This document shows positions 1 through 5,836 of a DNA stretch of 21,687 bases, in pieces. Within the stretch, counting starts at the first letter, position 1; every line of letters begins with the position of its first letter. The position numbers and the translations under genes are program-made. The notes beneath the pieces are model-generated. The model was not told the origin of the DNA. It saw only the letters and a program-made list of their open reading frames with translations, and made no database searches. This DNA is from PHAA01 sp964584415 (lineage in GTDB: Bacteria > Bacillota > Syntrophomonadia > Syntrophomonadales > Syntrophomonadaceae): positions 1-21,687 of the forward strand of contig CAZOZX010000031.1 in the NCBI GenBank assembly GCA_964584415.1, given 5' to 3'.

Positions 1-368
1 TTGGCTCACCCTGTTTTCTGAAAATCTAATTTACACAATTATACGGACTCAATACTTGGTCTGTATGCCACAAATGTTGTTCTGCTGAAAAGTGTCTAAA
101 CTAAAGCTCAATATAGCGAGATTACCTGTTATGCCATGTAATCCCATCGTACCGGATTTCGTTAGAGTTGACGGGATTGGACAAAATTCCAGAGAACATC
201 CAGCCATAGCAGAGCCTGTCCAAATCAGATAGCTTATAGCCGGTTTGATTATAACTGGAGAGATAAGTTAGACTTGAAACATGTACTACCTTCTAAACTG
301 AATAAAGCCCCAAAACCGATACTTATACGTACCAGGAAGGTGCCTAAAGTTTAGAAAGGAGTTAGGAA
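1..368. other. Leader/intergenic region upstream of the 3D-domain hydrolase gene
   Basis: No convincing coding region is visible. The second forward frame is open from base 2 to a stop near 88 and could be the tail of an upstream gene, but nothing in it is recognisable. Near the right end, TTCTAAACT (291-299) is the exact reverse complement of AGTTTAGAA (348-356), and the second arm abuts the ribosome site AGAAAGGAG. The transcript could therefore fold into a leader hairpin beside the start codon. I looked for a cyclic-di-AMP riboswitch, common before such hydrolases, and did not find its conserved blocks. Confidence 0.4.
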
Positions 369-992
369 ATGTCGAAAAAAAAGCTATTTGTCTCTGTATT
401 TATCATTGCTTTATTATGCAGCGGCCTTATCTGGCCAAACAGCAGCCCGGCCATGGCAGCCTCCAGTCTGGTCTGGGGATCCCAAGGAGCGGAGGTAGTA
501 CATATGCAGCAAATATTGAATGAAAGGGGTTACTGGTGTGGCAGCGCTGATGGCATCTTCGGTTACCAAACCTACCAGGCTGTAATCCGTTTTCAGAGAG
601 ACGCTGGCTTGAGCGCAGATGGGATTGTTGGTCCCAGGACAAGGCAAGCATTCGGACTTGATGCCGCGAATTCTTCTCCATCCAGATCCGGGTTTTTACG
701 AAGCGGCCAGGTGCTTACCATGGTAGCGACCGCTTATGACGGATGTTACGAATGCAACAAACCCTACTACGGGTATCCCTCTTACATCGGTCTTCCATTG
801 GCTCATGGAATAGTGGCGGTAGATCCCAAAGTAATTCCCATGGGCACCAGGCTTTATGTACAAGGATACGGTAATGCTATCGCAGCTGACCAGGGCAACG
901 CAATCAAGGGCAACCGTTTGGATCTATTCTTTGATACCCATGCTGAGGCATTGCGATACGGTATGAAAACAGTTAAAGTCACTATATTATAA
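369..992 (+). CDS. Secreted peptidoglycan-binding and 3D-domain protein (putative cell-wall hydrolase)
   Basis: This 207-residue protein is predicted to be exported and to bind and trim the cell wall. Residues 1-30 look like a signal peptide: a KKK start, a hydrophobic core, and a likely cut after AMA. Residues about 36-95 match a PG_binding_1 repeat (GSQGAEVVHMQQILNERGYW, then DGIFGYQT and DGIVGPRT). Residues about 115-207 match the 3D domain of YocH/Sps-type proteins, with the conserved aspartates D152 (AVDPKVIPMGT), D174 (AADQGNAIKGNR) and D185 (DLFF). The family is thought to act as a lytic transglycosylase related to MltA. The ATG is preceded by AAAGGAG at good spacing. A terminator follows directly, so the gene is probably monocistronic. 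Domain assignment is secure; the exact enzymatic activity is inferred. Confidence 0.9.
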   Translation: MSKKKLFVSVFIIALLCSGLIWPNSSPAMAASSLVWGSQGAEVVHMQQILNERGYWCGSADGIFGYQTYQAVIRFQRDAGLSADGIVGPRTRQAFGLDAANSSPSRSGFLRSGQVLTMVATAYDGCYECNKPYYGYPSYIGLPLAHGIVAVDPKVIPMGTRLYVQGYGNAIAADQGNAIKGNRLDLFFDTHAEALRYGMKTVKVTIL

Positions 993-1022
993 GGGTTTGA
1001 TACACAAATATATCCTGCATTT

Positions 1023-1051
1023 GCTGCATTTTCAATGCAGCCTATTTTTTT
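1023..1051 (+). terminator. Intrinsic terminator of the 3D-domain gene
   Basis: GCTGCATT and AATGCAGC form an 8-bp stem around a TTC loop, followed by CTATTTTTTT. It lies 31 bases after the stop codon. Confidence 0.8.
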
Positions 1052-1053
1052 CA

Positions 1054-1263
1054 ACCTGCAAAAGGCGAAAATTTTTTACTATCAGGCCATCCCAAGATAA
1101 TACAATAAGTGCCTTGCCAGAAGCCCCGGCTGCCGGCCCATCAACTACAATTACCGGCAATTTGCCCAAAACGGGAGCCAATGATATTTTTACTTATTTA
1201 GTTGGACTTATACTGATAGCTTCTGGTATTATAATTAATAGAAGAAAACCCATTCATAATTAG
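1054..1263 (+). pseudogene. C-terminal remnant of an LPXTG sortase-anchored surface protein
   Basis: The last 33 codons encode LPKTG, then a hydrophobic stretch (about IFTYLVGLILIASGIII) and a basic tail NRRKP. This is the textbook sortase A sorting signal of Gram-positive surface proteins. A proline/alanine/threonine-rich linker precedes it. The frame is open back to about 997, but that part crosses the terminator of the preceding gene, has no signal peptide and no ribosome site, and the only upstream start is a TTG inside untranslated spacer. I therefore read this as the 3' end of a lost surface-protein gene. A short intact gene is less likely. No sortase gene is in the window. Confidence 0.5.
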
Positions 1264-1303
1264 GAAACTAATATCGTATTATTAAGTAAAGTTCTTGACC
1301 ATC

Positions 1304-1324
1304 TACAGAAGTCCCCCTTCTGTA
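1304..1324 (+). repeat. Perfect 8-bp inverted repeat (hairpin)
   Basis: TACAGAAG and CTTCTGTA flank a TCCCC loop. It sits between the LPXTG remnant and the stronger terminator at 1333. No T-run follows, so it is not a classical terminator. Confidence 0.5.
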
Positions 1325-1332
1325 AATAACAA

Positions 1333-1376
1333 AAGAAGCGCTGCGAAAATATTTTTGCAGCGCTTCTTGCTTTTGG
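1333..1376 (+). terminator. Strong hairpin terminator after the LPXTG remnant
   Basis: AAGAAGCGCTGC (1333-1344) and GCAGCGCTTCTT (1357-1368) are perfect 12-bp complements around an AT-rich loop, followed by GCTTTTGGG. It would isolate the next gene from upstream transcription and may have been the terminator of the intact surface-protein gene. Confidence 0.75.
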
Positions 1377-1393
1377 GAGCATATAATAGATTA

Positions 1394-1402
1394 TGTTAAA
1401 AT
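1394..1402 (+). promoter_or_regulatory. Possible extended -10 promoter for the YbjQ-family gene
   Basis: TGTTAAAAT reads as an extended -10 (TG, one base, TAAAAT). A weak TTGGGA lies 18 bases upstream of TAAAAT. The position, between the terminator and the ribosome site AAAGGAGG, suits a promoter for the gene at 1431. A TATAAT at 1382 is an alternative, without a matching -35. Confidence 0.35.
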
Positions 1403-1430
1403 AGGCGTAAACCTGAAAGGAGGATTAGTA

Positions 1431-1745
1431 ATGATTCTTACAACAACGCCGGGAATAGATGGACACCGGGTAGTTGCTTATCTGGGATTGGTAACCGGGG
1501 AAGCTATCATGGGGGCTAATGTAGTCAGAGACGTTTTTGCCAGCATCACTGATATTGTTGGAGGAAGATCCAGTGCCTACGAAAGTAAGTTAAGCGAGGC
1601 AAGGCGTGTAGCTATAAGCGAAATGGAAGATGTGGCCCGTAGTATGGCCGCTGATGCAGTAATTGGCATCGATCTGGATTACCAGGTTGTCCGTGATGGT
1701 ATGTTAATGGTTACCGCCTGCGGTACGGCAGTAAAATTGGCTTGA
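1431..1745 (+). CDS. YbjQ/UPF0145 family protein
   Basis: This 104-residue cytoplasmic protein matches the YbjQ (UPF0145, Pfam PF01906) family over its whole length. It has the N-terminal TTTPGIDGHRVVAYLGLVTGE, the central GANVVRDVFASITDIVGGRS, the SKLSEARRVAISEMEDVA helix and the C-terminal strand around AVIGIDLDY. Known structures of the family form oligomeric beta-barrel-like assemblies; it is often labelled heavy-metal binding, but no function is firmly established. AAAGGAGGA lies at ideal distance from the ATG. The gene stands alone, with a terminator before it and the convergent reductase gene after it. Confidence 0.85.
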   Translation: MILTTTPGIDGHRVVAYLGLVTGEAIMGANVVRDVFASITDIVGGRSSAYESKLSEARRVAISEMEDVARSMAADAVIGIDLDYQVVRDGMLMVTACGTAVKLA

Positions 1746-1826
1746 TTTACTGTGAATTTAAATAAACCTGATACTGTCACCATATTGTTATAAGGCAAGA
1801 AAACGTTGCCTAGTGTCTAGGTGCAA

Positions 1827-2741
1827 TCAATATTGAAAGTTGAATTTGGCGGCTATCTTCTCGTAAGCAGGGACTGGCACATTAAATTTTTTCCCTAAAC
1901 GCACCACCTCAAATATTAGACCATCAATCTCCGAGTTCTTACCCTGGCGCATATCCCTTTGCATCGAAGTTGATGCCGAGGGCAAAAGGCTGTCTAATAT
2001 TTCTAAATTGGTTGCAACGATGTCCACCGAAAAGAGTATTCCCATTGCTTGAGCAAGCAAATCGATTTCATGCATTAATTCAATGAAAGTTTCTCTAACT
2101 CTACCCTGTTTCTGAGCCTCTCCGGCATTAATGTCAAAATAGGCCCCACAGGCGGCCATCGGAGATACATATGAGAATTTCTGCAAGGCATCCCTTAGAA
2201 TGTTGCCTGATAAAACGGCAGTGATGCCGCTGCTTTCAAGATCACCAACCACCTCTTCCAGCACCGGATTGTAATCTTCCGGGATTCTGACCCCAAATAC
2301 AACCCTAAAAATATCACCAGATATCAAAATGGTTCCAGGATGTTTTATCTCAGCGGAAATATATATGCAGCCATCCGTGACTAACACATCCCGCAACTTG
2401 GCTTGCATCCTGGCTCCGGTGCCGTATATATTCAGCAATGGAATCACAATGGTATTGGGGCCTGATATTCTATTAATGAAAGGGATCACAGCACCCAGAG
2501 AATAACCTTTAACGCATACGAAGATTATGTCCGGCTGCAATTGATAATTGTCCATGTCAGAAGCCAGCACAGGGAAAACAGAATAATTGCCTTTGCGGGT
2601 GGTTTCCATTGTTAGTCCCGAGGTACGGATTGCTTCTAGATGGTCCCCCTGTTCTATTACGGTTACATCTTTGCCAGCCTCAGTCATAAAAGCGGATATG
2701 CTGCCACCAGTTCCCCCTCCGCCTATTACCAAGTACTTCAT
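1827..2741 (-). CDS. Ketopantoate reductase-like (ApbA/PanE family) dehydrogenase, substrate uncertain
   Basis: This 304-residue protein starts with a Rossmann nucleotide site, VIGGGGTGG (residues 5-13), and has the PanE-type C-terminal helical domain. From memory of the E. coli enzyme, the catalytic lysine (K188) and the glutamate of the SEIDGLI motif (E271) are kept, as are N104 and a VKGY lysine (K78). The two asparagines that follow the catalytic lysine in PanE are missing: the local sequence is KFSYVSPMA. The usual VTLIARG is VTVIEQG, so the arginine that holds the NADPH phosphate appears replaced. True ketopantoate reductase activity is therefore doubtful. I chose the ATG at 2741 because GGGGGA lies just ahead of it; an ATG five codons upstream lacks a site. 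It follows a coiled-coil protein gene by 25 bases, probably in one transcript. Confidence 0.75.
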   Translation of the reverse strand: MKYLVIGGGGTGGSISAFMTEAGKDVTVIEQGDHLEAIRTSGLTMETTRKGNYSVFPVLASDMDNYQLQPDIIFVCVKGYSLGAVIPFINRISGPNTIVIPLLNIYGTGARMQAKLRDVLVTDGCIYISAEIKHPGTILISGDIFRVVFGVRIPEDYNPVLEEVVGDLESSGITAVLSGNILRDALQKFSYVSPMAACGAYFDINAGEAQKQGRVRETFIELMHEIDLLAQAMGILFSVDIVATNLEILDSLLPSASTSMQRDMRQGKNSEIDGLIFEVVRLGKKFNVPVPAYEKIAAKFNFQY

Positions 2742-2765
2742 AAGTAATTCCCCCATCAGTCTGGT

Positions 2766-3467
2766 TTAGTCAAAGACGGTGTACCAAATCAAAAAAATTA
2801 GTCCCAGTAAACATGCAATTACTATCACCGTAGCAAGGTTGAGAATATTTCGGGAAGAAGCTACTTGGACATTTTGCTTATTCATATCTGCCTGAATTTG
2901 GTCCAGGTCAGCAGATATCTTGCATAATTTCTGGTGGAAAGCTTCTGCATCCATAACTGTCTCGTCTCGTAGCTGGTTCAATTCCTGGTTCAAAGCCGTC
3001 ATCTTACTGACTATAATTGACGATTCTTCACTAGATCTTTGCTGAAGTTTATTTAGGTCATCATTTATTCTAGCCATCTTGGCCGCCAGATATTTGGAAG
3101 CGGCCACGGTTTTGGTGAACGTATCTAAAACAACCCTCAAATAACGGTTCTCGCCATCACCACTGGGTACCTTATATTCATTCAGTAATTCTAAAATTAA
3201 CTCAAGTTGGTCCGGATTATCGATTTTAGACCATAGGACAAACTGGAAAATAGCCGAAAACGAAATCACAATTTCATCCTGCCCTAAAATCAAATGGTCT
3301 CTATCACCGTTGTTACGCAATATTTCTGCATACAATTCAAAGCTTGACATACTTTGAATATTGTCACGGCCTCCGTCAAGTAGTTCACTCAGCTCAATAA
3401 GCAGCTGGGCTACAACCTGAGGGGATTGAGCTTCCAATATACCCAAATCCAAAGAATTTTCTGTCAT
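2766..3467 (-). CDS. Unknown tail-anchored coiled-coil membrane protein
   Basis: I do not recognise this 233-residue protein. Residues 1-115 look like a soluble, acidic helical domain. Residues about 120-205 are rich in heptad-like patterns (KLQQRSSEESSIIVSKM, ALNQELNQLRDE, KISADLDQIQADM), typical of a coiled coil. Residues about 208-230 form one strong hydrophobic helix (ATVIVIACLLGLIFLIWY) with only three residues after it, so the protein is probably tail-anchored with its bulk in the cytoplasm. There is no signal peptide. GGGGGAA precedes the ATG. The next gene, a reductase-like enzyme, starts 25 bases downstream, so the two are likely co-transcribed. A terminator upstream separates this pair from the stress-protein gene. 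Confidence 0.6.
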   Translation of the reverse strand: MTENSLDLGILEAQSPQVVAQLLIELSELLDGGRDNIQSMSSFELYAEILRNNGDRDHLILGQDEIVISFSAIFQFVLWSKIDNPDQLELILELLNEYKVPSGDGENRYLRVVLDTFTKTVAASKYLAAKMARINDDLNKLQQRSSEESSIIVSKMTALNQELNQLRDETVMDAEAFHQKLCKISADLDQIQADMNKQNVQVASSRNILNLATVIVIACLLGLIFLIWYTVFD

Positions 3468-3507
3468 AATATTCCCCCGATAATAAATTCTATTGAATAG
3501 TCTAACA

Positions 3508-3540
3508 TAATAAAAGTCCCGCAGACATTATCCGCAGGAC
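3508..3540 (-). terminator. Intrinsic terminator of the universal stress protein gene
   Basis: On the - strand GTCCTGCGG and CTGCGGGAC pair over nine positions (two wobbles) around ATAATGT, followed by TTTTATTATG. It starts about 30 bases after the stop codon at 3570. Confidence 0.75.
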
Positions 3541-3569
3541 GTTCTCATTTGCCAAAAACCAGATAGTTG

Positions 3570-4001
3570 TCAGTCATTCTTTACAATTAAAACAGGGCAA
3601 TGAGTTTCCCCCGCTACGCGTTGGGTGACACTGCCGATTAGTGCGCCATGCAGTGGGCTGTGCCCCTTGCTCCCCATTACCACCAGATCAAAGTTTTGTT
3701 TGAGTTCATCAATAATTGCGTCGGCAGGGCTGCCTGTGACAGTTTTGATTGCAATAGTTACATCCGCTATATCTAATCCTGCTATAGTGTGATCTAGAAC
3801 CTGCTTGCCTATATTCTCTGGATCGGCATATGTATAAGATCCTCCCAGGATGGTTGGAGATCCATAAATTATGTCCATAGAATTAACTACGTGAAGAAGT
3901 TCAATTGCAGAGTTAAACGATCTGGCGATTTGGACAGCAGTGATCAGGGCACGACGCGAAAATTCTGAGCCATCAGTGGGGACCAGTATTTTACTAAACA
4001 T
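3570..4001 (-). CDS. Universal stress protein, UspA family, ATP-binding type
   Basis: This 143-residue protein is a complete single-domain Usp. It opens with KILVPTDGSEFSRRAL, the nucleotide-contacting first strand and loop. It ends with MGSKGHSPLHGALIGSVTQRV, which fits the G-x2-G-x9-G-S ATP-binding signature of the MJ0577-like subgroup. Members bind ATP as dimers and are induced by stress, starvation or anaerobiosis; the specific role here is unknown. The ATG is preceded by GAAGGTGA. It has its own terminator and a plausible sigma-A promoter, so it is probably monocistronic. Confidence 0.92.
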   Translation of the reverse strand: MFSKILVPTDGSEFSRRALITAVQIARSFNSAIELLHVVNSMDIIYGSPTILGGSYTYADPENIGKQVLDHTIAGLDIADVTIAIKTVTGSPADAIIDELKQNFDLVVMGSKGHSPLHGALIGSVTQRVAGETHCPVLIVKND

Positions 4002-4043
4002 TCCGTCACCTTCTTCATTCTCAATGGATAAACATCACCCAAA

Positions 4044-4072
4044 ATACTATTCGATATGGACAACGCAATCAA
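4044..4072 (-). promoter_or_regulatory. Candidate sigma-A promoter for the universal stress protein gene
   Basis: On the - strand TTGATT and TAGTAT are separated by exactly 17 bases, about 45 bases upstream of the start codon. Each hexamer matches the consensus at four of six positions, so this is only a candidate. Confidence 0.4.
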
Positions 4073-4080
4073 GCATTGGT

Positions 4081-4302
4081 TTAATATGCGGGTCTGCAAT
4101 CATTAATAGACACTGTGAAGAAGGTCGCTGAGAAATTTTCGTTCCATGCTACGAAACGGGTCTCTTCACTATTGGCATAGCCGTATACTTCCAGCATCGT
4201 TCCGGCTGGAATATAGGTTGTCTTTGTGGTCAGGGCACCAGTGGGGCCTTTAAGTTTTAGCAACGTGGCAGTTTTGTCTACAGTCATAACTTTGAATATC
4301 AT
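4081..4302 (-). CDS. Small hypothetical protein, 73 residues
   Basis: I do not recognise this protein. It has no signal peptide, membrane helix or known motif. Alternating hydrophobic residues and turns (KLKGPTGALTTKTTYIPAGTMLEVYGY) suggest a small beta-rich, cytoplasmic fold. The ATG has AAAGGTGA upstream at slightly long spacing. It ends just before the candidate promoter of the stress-protein gene and has a 404-base gene-free region upstream. Existence as a real gene is likely but not proven. Confidence 0.5.
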   Translation of the reverse strand: MIFKVMTVDKTATLLKLKGPTGALTTKTTYIPAGTMLEVYGYANSEETRFVAWNENFSATFFTVSINDCRPAY

Positions 4303-4706
4303 GCTCTCTCGTCACCTTTCATTGAAGCAATATCGTTTTAGGAATTAGTTTACAATTCCTGCCTTATTCATATTAGTAATACGTTATTTGGTGGACATAT
4401 TTTAGTGTATTAAACGATAGTTTCTCGAAATATCCTACAAAACACTTATATTATGTCAAAAAAATAGCACTCTATCCGATTTTAGATTGCCATGGGTATT
4501 CATATTTTTTTCTTCTTGGGTTACCTAGTTACCCTTGTTATCCTCTTTCAAAAACCTTTTCTATATAAATAATTCAGGTAACTGGGTAACCTATTTGAAT
4601 TTTCATAGACCATTTTTGCGTACTCTAGACCTTTGTCAGCAGTACAATCATTTGGAGAACATATGTTTTGTTATAACACATTACCAACGTGACTTCAATG
4701 CTCTGG
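4303..4706. other. AT-rich gene-free region containing an inverted GGTTACC element pair
   Basis: No supported gene lies here. The + strand frame at 4535-4774 has no ribosome site, runs antisense into the DUF1801 gene and reads as random. The notable content is a 15-bp inverted repeat with internal direct repeats, listed separately. Promoters for the 73-residue gene must lie here, but I see no confident one. Confidence 0.5.
4519..4591. repeat. 15-bp inverted repeat built from doubled GTTACC units
   Basis: GGTTACCTAGTTACC (4519-4533) and GGTAACTGGGTAACC (4577-4591) are reverse complements except at one position, which can still pair as G-T in RNA. Each arm is itself a direct repeat of GTTACC with a two-base spacer. 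A further partial unit, GTTATCC, sits at 4535-4541. The arms are 43 bases apart. This looks like paired operator sites for a dimeric regulator, or a large hairpin. Confidence 0.65.
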
Positions 4707-5102
4707 TTAGTGCTTTTGCTTGCTTCTTTGCTTTAATTCGGCCTGCTTCTTGTTCTCTTCAACCCGGTATTTAACGATTCGGCTGACCAGATCATACGGT
4801 AATGGTTTATTATTGGGAAATTGGACGGATCCTTTTGCCGATTTGTATCCTGAAAGCTCCTCTTTAAAGGCATTTATTCCGCTGGGGGTTGGATAAAATC
4901 CGATGTGATTCTTAAAAGCCGCAAAAAATACTACATATCCATCCAAATAGAAAGCAGGCATTTGGTAGCTTATCTTCTCCTCCATTTCAGGACTTGCATT
5001 CTTTATTACCTTTCTGAGGTTGTGCAATTTTTCCTGGATGTCCGGACTGAACTGGGAGATGTAGGCATCAATAGATTGTGCATCTGTTCTTGACGGTTTC
5101 AT
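4707..5102 (-). CDS. DUF1801 / YdhG-like protein
   Basis: This 131-residue cytoplasmic protein matches the DUF1801 (YdhG/YdeI-like) family. It begins with the typical IDAYISQFSPDIQEKLHNLRKVIKNASPEMEEKISYQMPAF and continues with the VVFFAAFKNHIGFYP core and the late FPNNKPLPYDLVSRIVKYRVEE helix. B. subtilis relatives have been proposed as iron chaperones (frataxin-like), but the function of most members is unknown. The basic tail (KQAELKQRSKQKH) is variable in the family. AAAGGGG lies upstream of the ATG. The gene starts 27 bases after the stop of the small membrane protein gene, so they may be co-transcribed. Confidence 0.85.
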   Translation of the reverse strand: MKPSRTDAQSIDAYISQFSPDIQEKLHNLRKVIKNASPEMEEKISYQMPAFYLDGYVVFFAAFKNHIGFYPTPSGINAFKEELSGYKSAKGSVQFPNNKPLPYDLVSRIVKYRVEENKKQAELKQRSKQKH

Positions 5103-5129
5103 TGTTTTTCCCCTTTTATGGTTTAACGT

Positions 5130-5390
5130 TTAATGTGGATAAATTATCTCCGCCGCGGTCCAAAAGATAATCAGTAAACCCACCAGTACCGACAACCAAA
5201 CCAGTAAAGACTTCTCTTTATAGCGAAATAAAGCAACTATTCCGGTGAAAAAACCAACCAGTCCCAAAAGACCTATAAATGGTGTTGGAAGTGGCATCAA
5301 GTCTGCCATTTTCAAAGCTATCATGATAATGAATGCCACAGTCAGACCGGCTGACCATTGACTGAGTCTTCTTACAGGCCATAGTTTCAC
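5130..5390 (-). CDS. Small three-helix membrane protein, unknown function
   Basis: The 86-residue product has three hydrophobic segments, at about residues 13-31, 37-55 and 61-82, with a basic N-terminus and a loop RYKEK between the second and third helices. No family is recognised. The start is a GTG with GGGGGGAAA upstream; an ATG overlapping it is in another frame and hits a stop at once. It lies 27 bases ahead of the DUF1801 gene in the same direction, so the two are likely one transcript. Confidence 0.65.
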   Translation of the reverse strand: MKLWPVRRLSQWSAGLTVAFIIMIALKMADLMPLPTPFIGLLGLVGFFTGIVALFRYKEKSLLVWLSVLVGLLIIFWTAAEIIYPH

Positions 5391-5505
5391 ATGTTTCCCC
5401 CCTATGTCTCAAATTGAGCTGTAGTAATTTTTAATCCTTACTTACTAAGACTATATTGGCCCCGTGTTTTTCATGTCAACAATTGCGATTTTTATCACGT
5501 ACTTG

Positions 5506-5534
5506 TTGCATTTTAATATTTTGTCCGGTGTAAT
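5506..5534 (+). promoter_or_regulatory. Candidate sigma-A promoter for the 58-residue gene
   Basis: TTGCAT and TGTAAT are separated by 17 bases and lie about 73 bases ahead of the GTG start. The -10 matches at five of six positions; the -35 is weak. Confidence 0.4.
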
Positions 5535-5606
5535 TATTTATTCCTCTATATTTAAGCCTACCATGGGGCAAAATATTTTGTAGTTTAGCAAAAGGAGGTG
5601 GATTGA

Positions 5607-5783
5607 GTGGATCAGAGATCACGCGTAGAATCGATTATTTCACATGTAAACATGGCAAAGAGGGATCTTGAAAACTTCACCAAGTCAGGTATGAACCAGA
5701 AGTCGCAGCAAGAACTGGATCTAGCCTATAATTCCCTGAACGATTGTATTAATCATTGCAATACCGCCATGAAAAGTATCTAA
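5607..5783 (+). CDS. Small helical hypothetical protein, 58 residues
   Basis: I translated this short frame directly: it begins MDQRSRVESIISHVNMAKRD and ends NDCINHCNTAMKSI. It appears to be one or two amphipathic helices with two cysteines near the end (CINHC), and has no membrane helix. The evidence that it is real is strong for its size. AAAGGAGGTG sits 7-10 bases before the GTG, a promoter-like pair lies upstream, and a textbook terminator follows 13 bases after the stop. The start is GTG rather than ATG. The helical, polar, low-complexity look resembles small Firmicutes proteins of unknown function; I cannot name it. Confidence 0.75.
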   Translation: MDQRSRVESIISHVNMAKRDLENFTKSGMNQKSQQELDLAYNSLNDCINHCNTAMKSI

Positions 5784-5796
5784 TATTTAATCGTAT

Positions 5797-5836
5797 ACCA
5801 AAGGGCCGGTCTTATTGCCGGTCCTTTGGTTTTTTA
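5797..5836 (+). terminator. Strong intrinsic terminator of the 58-residue gene
   Basis: ACCAAAGGGCCGG and CCGGTCCTTTGGT form a 13-bp stem (one wobble) followed by TTTTTT. On the - strand the hairpin also lies at the end of the carboxypeptidase gene, but without a T-run. Confidence 0.9.

Noticed and set aside
100..368. Cyclic-di-AMP riboswitch before the cell-wall hydrolase gene
   Set aside because: Such riboswitches are common in this setting, but I could not find their conserved sequence blocks here.
997..1263. Intact 88-residue LPXTG protein starting at TTG 997
   Set aside because: The frame runs through the terminator of the preceding gene, has no ribosome site and no signal peptide, so only the tail is treated as meaningful.
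2742..2756. Upstream ATG for the reductase-like protein (MGELL extension)
   Set aside because: These codons contain the ribosome site GGGGGA for the ATG at 2741, and the Rossmann fold begins right after that start.
4535..4774. 79-codon + strand frame in the gene-free region
   Set aside because: It lacks a ribosome site, its product resembles nothing, and it runs antisense into the DUF1801 gene.
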